Positions 47,435 to 55,508 of a DNA stretch of 64,000 nt are shown here, piece after piece. The position numbers and the translations under genes were made by a program. The number at the start of each line of letters is the position of its first letter. The first letter of the stretch is position 1. Below the pieces are notes generated by a model. That model saw only the letters and a list, made by a program, of their open reading frames with translations. It ran no database searches and was not told the DNA's origin. This DNA comes from Mesoflavibacter profundi. Lineage in GTDB: Bacteria > Bacteroidota > Bacteroidia > Flavobacteriales > Flavobacteriaceae. Location: the NCBI RefSeq assembly GCF_014764305.1, contig NZ_CP061703.1, positions 943,501-1,007,500 on the forward strand, in the 5' to 3' direction.

Positions 47435-48763
47435 TTAAACTAAAACTTGGTTATTTTCAAAGACATAGCGTTGTAGTTTTTTTAAGGTTTCTACTTTATC
47501 GCTAGTGTTAATTAATAGTGAGATATTATTATTACTTCCGCCATAAGAAATCATTCTTACATTAACATCTTGTAAAATCTGGAATAAATTTGGCGTATCT
47601 GGATGATACACTATCGCATTACCTACCAAACACACAATACTCATATAATCATCCACTTCTACATGCGCAAAGGTTTTAAGTTCGTTTACAATTGCGTTTA
47701 AAGCTGTCGTATTATCTATGGTTAAAGACACTGCAATTTCAGACGTGGTAATCATGTCTATAGAAGTTTCGTAACGCTCAAAAATTTCAAAAACTTTCTT
47801 TAAAAATCCGTGTGCTAACAACATTCTAGCCGACTTAATTTTGATAGCCGTAATACCATCTTTTGCAGCTATTGCTTTAATACCTTCGCCATGTACTTGA
47901 TTGGTAATTAATGTACCATGCGCATTTGGTGACATCGTGTTTTTTAATCGCACAGGAATATCAAAAGCACTAACAGGCATTACCGTTTGTGGATGTAAAA
48001 TTTTAGCGCCAAAATAAGCCAACTCTGCAGACTCGTCAAAAGACAGATTAGAAATTGCTTTGGTGTTTTCTACAAAACGCGGATCGTTGTTATGAAATCC
48101 ATCAATATCTGTCCAAATTTGCACTTCTTCGGCTTTTAATATTGCACCAATTATAGTTGCTGTATAATCGCTTCCGCCACGTTGTAGATTGGCTATATTA
48201 CCATCTGCATCACGACAAATAAAACCTTGTGTGATATAGATTTGAGATTCGGAATTCTCAAAAAGGATACGATTTAAATTTTGTTGAATATAAAAATTAT
48301 CAGGCTCATTAGTTTTATCAATTCTCATAAAATCTAATGCCGAAATCAAACAAGCATCTATACCTTCTTGATGTAAATATCTAGTAAAAATATAGGTTGA
48401 TAATCTTTCGCCTTGCGCCACAAATGTATTATATGTTAAATGGTTGTAATTGTTATTGGTATGTTGCGTTAATACATCAAAAATATTAGACACATAAGCG
48501 TTAACTTCTGCATTAAATGTTGGATTAGTTAAGAGTTGATTTATAGTTGCTCTATAAGTTTCTCGTAATTGACCCAACAACAACAATGCTTGAGAAGTAT
48601 TGTTTTGTTTTAGTTGCTCTGAAATATTAACTAACGCGTTTGTTGTACCCGACATTGCTGATAAAACAACCACTTTTTTTTGACCATCATTTATAATGTT
48701 TTTTACATTAATCATGTTTTCTACACTACCTACAGATGTTCCGCCAAACTTTAATACTAACAT
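47435..48763 (-). CDS. lysC: Aspartate kinase
   Basis: The 442-residue monofunctional aspartokinase begins MLVLKFGGTSVGS, the catalytic N-terminal signature. Further motifs are VVVLSAMSGTTNAL, FVAQGERLS, RGGSDYTATIIGA and WTDIDGFHNNDPR in the kinase domain. A regulatory tail of two ACT domains (about 300-442) follows, with ITAIKIKSARMLLAHGFLKKVF and ISYGGSNNNISLLIN. It phosphorylates aspartate, the first step toward lysine, methionine and threonine. The tail implies feedback inhibition by an end product, most often lysine in this monofunctional type. It is divergent from a protein that carries an aspartokinase-like ACT domain. Confidence 0.94.
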   Translation of the reverse strand: MLVLKFGGTSVGSVENMINVKNIINDGQKKVVVLSAMSGTTNALVNISEQLKQNNTSQALLLLGQLRETYRATINQLLTNPTFNAEVNAYVSNIFDVLTQHTNNNYNHLTYNTFVAQGERLSTYIFTRYLHQEGIDACLISALDFMRIDKTNEPDNFYIQQNLNRILFENSESQIYITQGFICRDADGNIANLQRGGSDYTATIIGAILKAEEVQIWTDIDGFHNNDPRFVENTKAISNLSFDESAELAYFGAKILHPQTVMPVSAFDIPVRLKNTMSPNAHGTLITNQVHGEGIKAIAAKDGITAIKIKSARMLLAHGFLKKVFEIFERYETSIDMITTSEIAVSLTIDNTTALNAIVNELKTFAHVEVDDYMSIVCLVGNAIVYHPDTPNLFQILQDVNVRMISYGGSNNNISLLINTSDKVETLKKLQRYVFENNQVLV

Positions 48764-48866
48764 TTTTTTATTTTTTTAGACCGCTAAACTACTATTAACC
48801 TTAACGATAGCCTTAAAAATGAAAATATTATACTACTTTTACACAAATTGTTAAATAATTAACAGA

Positions 48867-49526
48867 ATGAAAACTATTTCATCTTGTGTTGAAGATATTT
48901 TAATCGCACAACCTTTTTTAGAAGAAGCCTTAACGCGAAGTATTATAAACTATTCTGCTTTAGCTGAAGAACTACGCGAACCCATTAGCGATATGTTAAG
49001 AAAACCTGTAAAATCTGGTGCTATCATGATGGCGTTAAGACGCTACAACACACCAAATAATTTACGTCATTCTTTAAAACTGAAAACGACGCTTCAAAAA
49101 TTGGGTGATATTACAGTACGTTCTAACCTTAGTGATTTTACGTTTCAAAACTCTGAAACCTTAATACAATGTCACACCAAAATTTTAGAACAAGTCGAAA
49201 CCAATAAAGATATTTTTTATGCGTTTACAAGAGGAATTTACGAGAGTAACATTATTATTTCCAGCTCTGAAAATAAACAAGTTTTAAAACGCTTTAAAGA
49301 CGAAATCCAATTAGGATTGCAAGAAGGTTTATCTGCTATTAGTGTACGATTACCTAAAGACAACTCTAAAGTATCTGGTTTGTATTATCAAATCTTTAAA
49401 CGTTTGGCTTGGGAAAACATCCCAATTTACGAAGTTGTCTCTACTACCAATGAGTTTACTGTATTGGTTGAAGATCATGTGGTAGACAAAGCGTTTTCTG
49501 TGATTAAAAATTTAAAAAATGGATAA
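48867..49526 (+). CDS. ACT-domain protein related to aspartokinase regulatory tails
   Basis: The 219-residue protein has an N-terminal helical region (1-60: FLEEALTRSIINYSALAEEL, ISDMLRKPVKSGAIMMALRR in pieces) that looks like a winged-helix or helix-turn-helix unit. A first beta-alpha-beta half follows at about 70-130, then a C-terminal ACT-like segment (about 170-217: SGLYYQIFKRLAWENIPIYE, VVSTTNEFTVLVEDHV) very like the terminal ACT domain of aspartokinases. It has no kinase domain. It is transcribed away from lysC across 103 bp. An amino-acid-responsive regulator of lysC, or a regulatory subunit, is plausible. The assignment of function is inference. Confidence 0.75.
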   Translation: MKTISSCVEDILIAQPFLEEALTRSIINYSALAEELREPISDMLRKPVKSGAIMMALRRYNTPNNLRHSLKLKTTLQKLGDITVRSNLSDFTFQNSETLIQCHTKILEQVETNKDIFYAFTRGIYESNIIISSSENKQVLKRFKDEIQLGLQEGLSAISVRLPKDNSKVSGLYYQIFKRLAWENIPIYEVVSTTNEFTVLVEDHVVDKAFSVIKNLKNG

Positions 49527-49555
49527 AAAAACCTCAATTTAAAATTGAGGTTTTT
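49527..49555. terminator. Bidirectional terminator after the ACT-domain gene
   Basis: AAAAACCTCAAT pairs with ATTGAGGTTTTT around a five-base loop. It lies immediately after the stop codon at 49526 and just before the stop of the convergent gene at 49559. Confidence 0.85.
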
Positions 49556-49558
49556 GTT

Positions 49559-49906
49559 TTACTTTATTTTTAATTCTCCAGCTTCTATGGCTTTATTATA
49601 ATTGGCTTTTACTTTTGTTTTTAATCCAAAGAATTTGCTGCCATCTTTTTTAGACAACACGACATAAGTATCGCCATTTGATTTTGTTTTTACATCTTGA
49701 ATAACAACTTCAGATTCAAACTCTGATTTGTAACTTGCAATTTTTCCTCTTTTTACTAAAATATTCAACTTAGGAAAATCTACATGATTGTAATATTGAT
49801 TTGAAGGTTGTTTAACAATTAAAACATCTCCAACTTTAGGTTCGGTTTGTGCATTAACCACAAAAGACATGGTTAAAAAGCTTAATAATAATAGTAACTT
49901 TTTCAT
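49559..49906 (-). CDS. Small exported protein of unknown function
   Basis: The 115-residue protein has a clear signal peptide (MKKLLLLLSFLTMSFVVNAQ). The mature 95 residues are mostly beta (VGDVLIVKQPSN, KLNILVKRGKIASYKS, DTYVVLSKKDGSKFFG) and may form a small barrel or SH3-like fold. No domain is recognised, and there is no lipobox or sorting signal. It has its own spacer of 94 bp downstream of the serine hydrolase gene on the same strand. Probably periplasmic. Confidence 0.65.
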   Translation of the reverse strand: MKKLLLLLSFLTMSFVVNAQTEPKVGDVLIVKQPSNQYYNHVDFPKLNILVKRGKIASYKSEFESEVVIQDVKTKSNGDTYVVLSKKDGSKFFGLKTKVKANYNKAIEAGELKIK

Positions 49907-50000
49907 TGTAATACTTTCATTTGTTAGTATTACAAAAATTAAATTTTTTTTTGAATTTTAAAGCCTTTTTGGTTTGTATTTAACACAAAACGTGTTGTTT

Positions 50001-51551
50001 TTAATCTGTTTTTGTAAGCTTTAAATCTTCAAAATCGTAACTAAAATCTGTAATTGGCGCTATTGGTTTTAATGTTGCGCTTATTGCATTACCATTTTCA
50101 TCAAAGGTAAATTGTATAAAACAATCGGCATCATAACTTCTATTATCCCATTTTACAACATAAGTTGTTGCATTATAAGGCATTAAATTTGCTTTTAATG
50201 TTTTAGAGTTTTCTGCAAATAACCTAATCGTATTTAATTCTTCTTTTATAATTATATTTCCAAACCAAGGATCGTTATATGTTCCTAAAATCTGACTAGG
50301 TTTTGGTTGTAATGGACTTAATTTAAAAGCGTTTACTTTATTAAAAACTTCGGTCTTAATGCTATCGTTATATTTATACCAGTTTACATTACTTTGTCCT
50401 AGTTTTGTTAACCAATTTCTGTTTTCATATCCTAAATAACTATCTTTTATTGTGTTTGTTATGGTAGTAAATGCAGATCCATTCATTTGATTAGTTAAGA
50501 CAACTATTCCTAGATTTAGTTCTGGAATGATAGTAAATTGGGTCACTGTACCTAATAATCCGCCAGTATGATACACTTGTTTGTAACCGCCTTTTACATC
50601 ACAAACAAACCAGCCTAAACCGTAACCCTTAAAATGCGATTGATAACTATCGTTTTTGCCAACTTTTAATGGTGTTTGCAATTGCCAAAGCTCGTGTAAT
50701 TGCTCTTCACTTAATAATCGTTCTCCTGTTTGGGTTACGGCATTATTCATTAAAAATTTTGCCCAAATTAACATGTCGCTTACGTTACTTACTATTCCTC
50801 CTGCCGCATTTGCTGTATCGTCCCAATCATGCGGAATCTGAGTTAGTTTACCGTCTGCCATAGTATGCGCTTCGATAATATTGGATTTATCGGTCACACG
50901 ACTGTAAGCTGCTTTACTATTTGTCATACCAACTGGTATTAGTATTTTAGTTTCTATAAAATCTTCCCAAGATAATCCGCTAACGCGCTTTAAAACTTCT
51001 CCAGCGACAATAAACATATTATTGTTATATTCAAACGTACTTCTAAATGATGTACTTGGCTTGATATACTTTAAATTACCTATAACTTTTTGCACATCAA
51101 AATGGTCGTTTTCTGGAAAAAACATTAAATCTCCTGCGCCTAAACCAAGTCCGCTTCTGTGAGTTACTAAATCTCTAACCGTAAAATTTTGGGTTACCCA
51201 AGCATCGTACAGTCTAAATTCAGGGATGTATTTTGTGACTTTATCATCCCAATTTAACTTACCTTGATCCACTAACATTGCCAAAGCAAAACAGGTAAAA
51301 CCTTTACTATTAGAAGCTATTCCTACTAAAGTGTTTTCATTCATTTTTTCTTTAGTAGATAGTGCCTTTACACCATGTCCTTTTGCATAAACAACTTCTC
51401 CATCTTTAATTACTCCTACAGATATTCCAGGTACATCAAAGGTTTTTAATGTGTTTTTTATTAAATCGTCTAATTGTCTACTATCTATTTGTGCATTAAC
51501 ACCAAAACTGGTTAATACCGAAAAAAGGATAAAAAGTTTAAAAAATTTCAT
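50001..51551 (-). CDS. Serine hydrolase, beta-lactamase/transpeptidase-like (class C fold)
   Basis: The 516-residue exported enzyme has a signal peptide (MKFFKLFILFSVLTSFGVNA). The beta-lactamase class C/esterase catalytic SxxK is ASNSKG with Ser80 and Lys83. The second-motif Tyr lies in FEYNNNMF, and HTGG (in QVYHTGGLLG) replaces the KTG triad. Residues about 400-516 form an extra lipocalin-like DUF3471-type domain (LGTYNDPWFGNIIIKEE). Such proteins are usually D-aminopeptidases, esterases or penicillin-binding-protein-like enzymes, not resistance enzymes. The length is typical of the two-domain form. It has a divergent promoter region with the alpha/beta hydrolase gene. Confidence 0.88.
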   Translation of the reverse strand: MKFFKLFILFSVLTSFGVNAQIDSRQLDDLIKNTLKTFDVPGISVGVIKDGEVVYAKGHGVKALSTKEKMNENTLVGIASNSKGFTCFALAMLVDQGKLNWDDKVTKYIPEFRLYDAWVTQNFTVRDLVTHRSGLGLGAGDLMFFPENDHFDVQKVIGNLKYIKPSTSFRSTFEYNNNMFIVAGEVLKRVSGLSWEDFIETKILIPVGMTNSKAAYSRVTDKSNIIEAHTMADGKLTQIPHDWDDTANAAGGIVSNVSDMLIWAKFLMNNAVTQTGERLLSEEQLHELWQLQTPLKVGKNDSYQSHFKGYGLGWFVCDVKGGYKQVYHTGGLLGTVTQFTIIPELNLGIVVLTNQMNGSAFTTITNTIKDSYLGYENRNWLTKLGQSNVNWYKYNDSIKTEVFNKVNAFKLSPLQPKPSQILGTYNDPWFGNIIIKEELNTIRLFAENSKTLKANLMPYNATTYVVKWDNRSYDADCFIQFTFDENGNAISATLKPIAPITDFSYDFEDLKLTKTD

Positions 51552-51577
51552 TGTCGTATTTTTTATTGAAAGTATGC

Positions 51578-51606
51578 CAAATATACTAAATAGTTAGGCT
51601 AAGCAA
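51578..51606 (-). promoter_or_regulatory. Serine hydrolase promoter (TTG-N18-TATATTTG)
   Basis: The minus strand has TTG (51604-51606) and, after 18 bp, TATATTTG (51578-51585). The start codon is 26 bp further on. Confidence 0.5.
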
Positions 51607-51618
51607 TAGGGTTTAATT

Positions 51619-51626
51619 TATATTTG
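51619..51626 (+). promoter_or_regulatory. -7 element almost touching the alpha/beta hydrolase start
   Basis: TATATTTG is an exact TAnnTTTG match that ends four bases before the ATG at 51631. If used, the mRNA would be leaderless. No good -33 element was found. Confidence 0.4.
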
Positions 51627-51630
51627 CCAA

Positions 51631-52404
51631 ATGATATTAGAATACAAAAATATTGCAGTAAATTATACTATTGAAGGTAAAGGCGATCCTATAATTTTAA
51701 TTCATGGTTTTTTAGAAAACAACACGATGTGGTCAAGTGTAATTGATGTCTTTAAATACACACATCAAATTATTACTCTAGATCTATTAGGACACGGTAA
51801 AACAGACTGCTTAGGCTATATACATACCGTAGAAGAAAACGCTAACATTATTTATGAAATCATAAAAAAACATCAGATAAAAAAAGCAACCTTAATTGGT
51901 CACTCTTTAGGCGGATATGTTGCTTTAGCTTTTGCAGAGTTACACAAGTCACTTGTAGAGAAAATTTGTTTGGTAAACTCGACGCCTTTTGCTGATTCCG
52001 ATTTAAGAAAAGAAACAAGATCACGAGCCATAAAAGCAGCTCAAAAAAACTACAATAATTTAGTTAGTATGTCTATTAGCAATCTTTTTTACGAAAAAAA
52101 TAGACTAAAATTTAAAGAACAGATCGAGTCACTAAAAATTGAAGCTCTTAAAACACCTTTACAAGGTTACATTGCTACTCAAGAAGGAATGAAAATTAGA
52201 AAAGACCGTTCTAAAATCTTAAATGATTTACAATGTGACAAATTAATTATTAGTGGAAAAAACGATCCCATTTTAAACAATGAAGATCTTAAAAAACTAA
52301 ATCAAATTAATAACCTGAAAATTAGCATTATATCAGGCGGACATATGTCGTATATTGAAAATAGAAGTGATTTCCTACAAGAAATAATGCATTTTATCGA
52401 ATAA
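51631..52404 (+). CDS. Alpha/beta-fold hydrolase (MenH-like)
   Basis: The 257-residue cytoplasmic alpha/beta hydrolase has an oxyanion-hole region IILIHGFLENN, LDLLGHGKTD, nucleophile elbow IGHSLGGY with Ser92, an acidic residue near KNDPIL (about 211) and catalytic His238 in SGGHMSY. The arrangement is like MenH/2-hydroxymuconate hydrolases and carboxylesterases, but the substrate cannot be read from sequence. The first beta strand begins at residue 2, so no later start is likely even though the -7 box is only four bases upstream. It is monocistronic. Confidence 0.88.
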   Translation: MILEYKNIAVNYTIEGKGDPIILIHGFLENNTMWSSVIDVFKYTHQIITLDLLGHGKTDCLGYIHTVEENANIIYEIIKKHQIKKATLIGHSLGGYVALAFAELHKSLVEKICLVNSTPFADSDLRKETRSRAIKAAQKNYNNLVSMSISNLFYEKNRLKFKEQIESLKIEALKTPLQGYIATQEGMKIRKDRSKILNDLQCDKLIISGKNDPILNNEDLKKLNQINNLKISIISGGHMSYIENRSDFLQEIMHFIE

Positions 52405-52507
52405 TTTAATCTTTTTAACCGATTTTATTTCTTATTGCTTACATTTATTAACACTATTTTAAGATGTTAAAATAATTATCCCTAAGTTAAACTTAACATT
52501 AATAGCA

Positions 52508-52771
52508 ATGAGAAAAGCAAATGTTACAACAAACAAAACCAATGGTTTGTTTTGCAACTTGTTTGGTCACCATTTCGAAGTTAGCAAAAACGTAACCTAT
52601 CACGTTAAAGAGTACAAATGCAGTAAGTGTGGAAAAGAAATGACCACAAACAGCAATGGATTTTTAACAGAATTAACACCTAAATTTAGAGAAATTAATA
52701 AAGTACTCTCTAAAATACACAACAACAAGCTTACAAGATTGGCTAAGCAAAAAAAGCTGTTAGTTAATTAA
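52508..52771 (+). CDS. Small protein with zinc-ribbon-like Cys/His residues
   Basis: The 87-residue basic protein contains FCNLFGHHFEVSKN and, 22 residues later, CSKCGKEMT. The spacing C-x5-H-H...C-x2-C looks like a small zinc-binding knuckle of the DUF1660 kind (LFGH near the start, YKCSKCGK in the middle). The C-terminal half is a Lys-rich helix. It lies 103 bp after the hydrolase and ends in a four-base overlap with the convergent thiL gene. Similar small proteins are common in Flavobacteriaceae but uncharacterised. Nucleic-acid binding is possible from charge alone. Confidence 0.7.
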   Translation: MRKANVTTNKTNGLFCNLFGHHFEVSKNVTYHVKEYKCSKCGKEMTTNSNGFLTELTPKFREINKVLSKIHNNKLTRLAKQKKLLVN

Positions 52772-53820
52772 TCCTCAGAATTAAAACTTTTCCAACCTTG
52801 AGCTTGTAATTCTATTTTTTGCTCTGCTCGAGTAACTAAATGTGCACCAGAATTTTCTTCTGTAATATAACCTATTACAGTTAAATTTGGGTTGGCTTTA
52901 ATTTTAGGATAATCTTCTTGACTTATAGTCATTAATAATTCGTAATCTTCTCCTCCATTTAAAGCAATAGTTGTACTATCTATATTAAACTCTTCACAAG
53001 TAGAAATCACTTGTGGATCTAAAGGTATTTTAGTTTCGTATAAATCACAACCAACTTTACTGTTTTTACATAGATGAAGAATTTCTGAAGATAAACCATC
53101 ACTAATATCTATCATAGACGTAGGCTTAACATCAAGATCTTTTAAAAGCTTTACAATATCTTTTCTAGCTTCAGGTTTTAATTGTCTTTCAATTAAATAA
53201 GTGTATTGGTCTAAATCTGGCTGATTTTGAGGATTTACCTTAAAAACTTCCTTCTCTCTTTCTAACACTTGCAAACCTAAATACGCTGCACCTAAATCAC
53301 CAGTTACAACAAGTAAATCATTTGGTTTTGCTCCACTTCTATATACTTCTTGACCTGGTTTTATGTGTCCAATTGCTGTGACAGAGATTACTAATCCAGA
53401 ATTAGAAGATGTTGTATCACCGCCAATTAAATCTACATTATAAATATTACAAGCTGTTTGTATACCAGCATATAACTCTTCTATGGCTTCTAATGGAAAT
53501 CTGTTAGAAACAGCAATAGAAACAGTAATTTGAGACGCTTCTGCATTCATCGCAAAAATATCTGACAAATTTACCATCACAGATTTATAACCTAAATGCT
53601 TTAATGGCATATAAGACAAATCAAAATGAACACCTTCAACTAAAAAATCTGTAGATATAACAGTTTGTTCGTCTTTAAAATTTAAAACAGCTGCATCATC
53701 TCCTATTCCTTTAATAGTAGAGGAATTTTTGATTTCAAAATTTTTAGCCAAATGATCTATTAATCCAAATTCTCCTATTTGACTTAAATCTGTACGTTGT
53801 TGGTTTTTATCTTCTATCAT
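52768..53820 (-). CDS. thiL: Thiamine-monophosphate kinase
   Basis: The 350-residue ThiL phosphorylates thiamine monophosphate to the active cofactor thiamine diphosphate with ATP. Family motifs: GIGDDAAVL near residue 40, STDFLVEGVHFD, VNLSDIFAMNA, DLIGGDTT, VTGDLGAAYLGL, SMIDISDGL and NGGEDYELL. The length is typical. The -7 box on the minus strand ends four bases from the ATG, giving a leaderless transcript if used. Its 3' end overlaps the small Cys-rich gene by four bases. No other thiamine gene is in the window. Confidence 0.95.
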   Translation of the reverse strand: MIEDKNQQRTDLSQIGEFGLIDHLAKNFEIKNSSTIKGIGDDAAVLNFKDEQTVISTDFLVEGVHFDLSYMPLKHLGYKSVMVNLSDIFAMNAEASQITVSIAVSNRFPLEAIEELYAGIQTACNIYNVDLIGGDTTSSNSGLVISVTAIGHIKPGQEVYRSGAKPNDLLVVTGDLGAAYLGLQVLEREKEVFKVNPQNQPDLDQYTYLIERQLKPEARKDIVKLLKDLDVKPTSMIDISDGLSSEILHLCKNSKVGCDLYETKIPLDPQVISTCEEFNIDSTTIALNGGEDYELLMTISQEDYPKIKANPNLTVIGYITEENSGAHLVTRAEQKIELQAQGWKSFNSED

Positions 53821-53824
53821 ATTG

Positions 53825-53832
53825 CAAAAATA
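53825..53832 (-). promoter_or_regulatory. -7 element almost touching thiL
   Basis: The minus strand reads TATTTTTG, an exact TAnnTTTG match, four bases upstream of the thiL ATG. Confidence 0.4.
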
Positions 53833-53917
53833 GCAAGGTTATTTTAAAGCTTATTTAAAAAGGGTTTAATTTTTTCATTTTAACAGAATATCCTTAAAAA
53901 GATGTTTTAAATTCTAT

Positions 53918-53925
53918 TAAATTTG
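53918..53925 (+). promoter_or_regulatory. -7 promoter element of the choice-of-anchor B/MbnP operon
   Basis: TAAATTTG matches TAnnTTTG and lies 30 bp before the ATG at 53956. It overlaps an in-frame TTG at 53923, which therefore cannot be the translation start. Confidence 0.5.
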
Positions 53926-53955
53926 CTAAAATCTCAAAACAAGAACTTAACCCTA

Positions 53956-55503
53956 ATGAATTATCTAAAAAAACTACTATTAACAACATCTTTATTTATT
54001 TCCGGATTTATTTATGCACAAAGCCCATGTGTAAATGGATTTGCTACACATACAATTGGTGGCGTAACTACTTCTTACCCATGTGATGATTACGATTTAA
54101 TGTCGCGCGTTCCAATTTCTACACTTGCAACAACTTTAGGTACTGAAGAAGGAAGCGATATTTGGGGATGGACAGACGCATTAGATGGCAAAGAATATGC
54201 TATTGTTGGCACAACTAACAGTACCGCATTTGTTGACATTTCTGATCCTGTAAATCCTATTTTTCTAGGTAGAATTGAAACTTCTAATGGTAACACGTCT
54301 TATTGGAGAGATGTTAAAGTATATAATGATTATGCATTTATTGTTGCTGATGGTGTTGGAAATCACGGTATGCAAATTTTTGATTTAAAAAATTTAAGAA
54401 ATGGACCAAATCCAGATTTAACTTACACAAGTGCTTTTAACGATGGAAACGTAGTTGTTTTTTATGGCGATAACGGAATAAATATCGGTAGTTGCCATAA
54501 TGTAGTTATTAATGAAGATGACGCCACTGCGTATTTAGTTGGTTGTAATGCTGCAAGTGGCGGACCTATTTTTGTAGATATTTCTTCTCCTACTTCACCA
54601 ACAGTAGCAGGAAGTTATTCTTCTAAAGGATACACACACGATGCTCAAGTTATCACTTACAACGGTAACGATACTAATGCTTCTAATTTACCAACTGTAT
54701 CAAGTTACGTTGGAAGACAAATCTTATTAGCAAGTAATGGAGGATCTAATGATAAAGTTGTTATACTAGATGTAACAGATAAAAGCAATCCATTGTTTAT
54801 TTCAGAAATTACCTATCCCAATCCAGGATATGCTCATCAAGGTTGGTTTACAGAAGACCATAGATATTTTATTTTTGGTGATGAAACAGATGAACAATCT
54901 TACGGTAGCAATACAAGATCGTTTGTTTTTGATATGGAAGATTTAGACAATCCAGTATTGTTATCAATTTACAACGGTCCTACAGCAGCAATAGACCATA
55001 ATGGTTATGTAGATGGAAACAAATTTTACTTAGCTAATTATCGTGCTGGAATGAGAGTTGTAGATATTTCTACAGTAGGAACTCCATCTAACACAATGAC
55101 AGAAATAGGATATTTTGACACTTATCCTACAAGTAATTCGACTGCTTTTAATGGTGCATGGAGTATATATCCTTATTTTGATAGCGGCAACATAATTGTA
55201 AGCGATATAGAAAGAGGATTATTTGTTTTAAGACAAACCAATACGCTTAATACAACTACATTTGAAAAAGATAAAGGATTTTCATTATCACCTAACCCAA
55301 CAAACAATATAGCTAAAATAAAAAGCAATAATAATCAACCTATATCAAGTGTAAAAATTTATGATGTTTTAGGTAAATTGATATTTAGCAAAAACAATAT
55401 TAATGCTACTAGTTTCGTTTTACCAATTAGCGATTATAATAACGGGATATATCTTGTAAAAATTAATAACACTAATTCTAAAAAATTAGTTATAAACAAA
55501 TAA
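53956..55503 (+). CDS. Choice-of-anchor B family protein with T9SS type A sorting domain
   Basis: The protein has 515 residues from ATG 53956, which precedes a good signal peptide (MNYLKKLLLTTSLFISGFIYAQ). Residues 60-440 consist of LVIVD-type beta-propeller repeats (YAIVGTTNSTAFVDISDPVN, ATAYLVGCNAASGGPIFVDI, VVILDVTDKSNPLFI, AGMRVVDISTVGTP) as in the TIGR choice-of-anchor B family. The C-terminus (about 445-515) is a T9SS type A sorting domain (FSLSPNPTNNIAKIK, VKIYDVLGKLIFSK, NNGIYLVKIN). It is followed after five bases by a lipoprotein paralogue and is the first gene of a five-gene operon ending in an MbnP/di-haem pair. The function of the family is unknown. Confidence 0.9.
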   Translation: MNYLKKLLLTTSLFISGFIYAQSPCVNGFATHTIGGVTTSYPCDDYDLMSRVPISTLATTLGTEEGSDIWGWTDALDGKEYAIVGTTNSTAFVDISDPVNPIFLGRIETSNGNTSYWRDVKVYNDYAFIVADGVGNHGMQIFDLKNLRNGPNPDLTYTSAFNDGNVVVFYGDNGINIGSCHNVVINEDDATAYLVGCNAASGGPIFVDISSPTSPTVAGSYSSKGYTHDAQVITYNGNDTNASNLPTVSSYVGRQILLASNGGSNDKVVILDVTDKSNPLFISEITYPNPGYAHQGWFTEDHRYFIFGDETDEQSYGSNTRSFVFDMEDLDNPVLLSIYNGPTAAIDHNGYVDGNKFYLANYRAGMRVVDISTVGTPSNTMTEIGYFDTYPTSNSTAFNGAWSIYPYFDSGNIIVSDIERGLFVLRQTNTLNTTTFEKDKGFSLSPNPTNNIAKIKSNNNQPISSVKIYDVLGKLIFSKNNINATSFVLPISDYNNGIYLVKINNTNSKKLVINK

Positions 55504-55508
55504 TTAAA

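Noticed and set aside
49980-50000. Short inverted repeat AACAC/GTGTT after the serine hydrolase gene as a terminator
   Set aside because: A five-base stem without a U tract is too weak to call.
50001-51551. Antibiotic-resistance beta-lactamase
   Set aside because: The SxxK/YxN/HTGG motif set and extra C-terminal domain fit housekeeping serine hydrolases of this fold; nothing points to a resistance enzyme.
53923-53955. TTG start for the first choice-of-anchor B gene
   Set aside because: The TTG lies within the -7 element TAAATTTG, and the next ATG at 53956 begins a perfect signal peptide.
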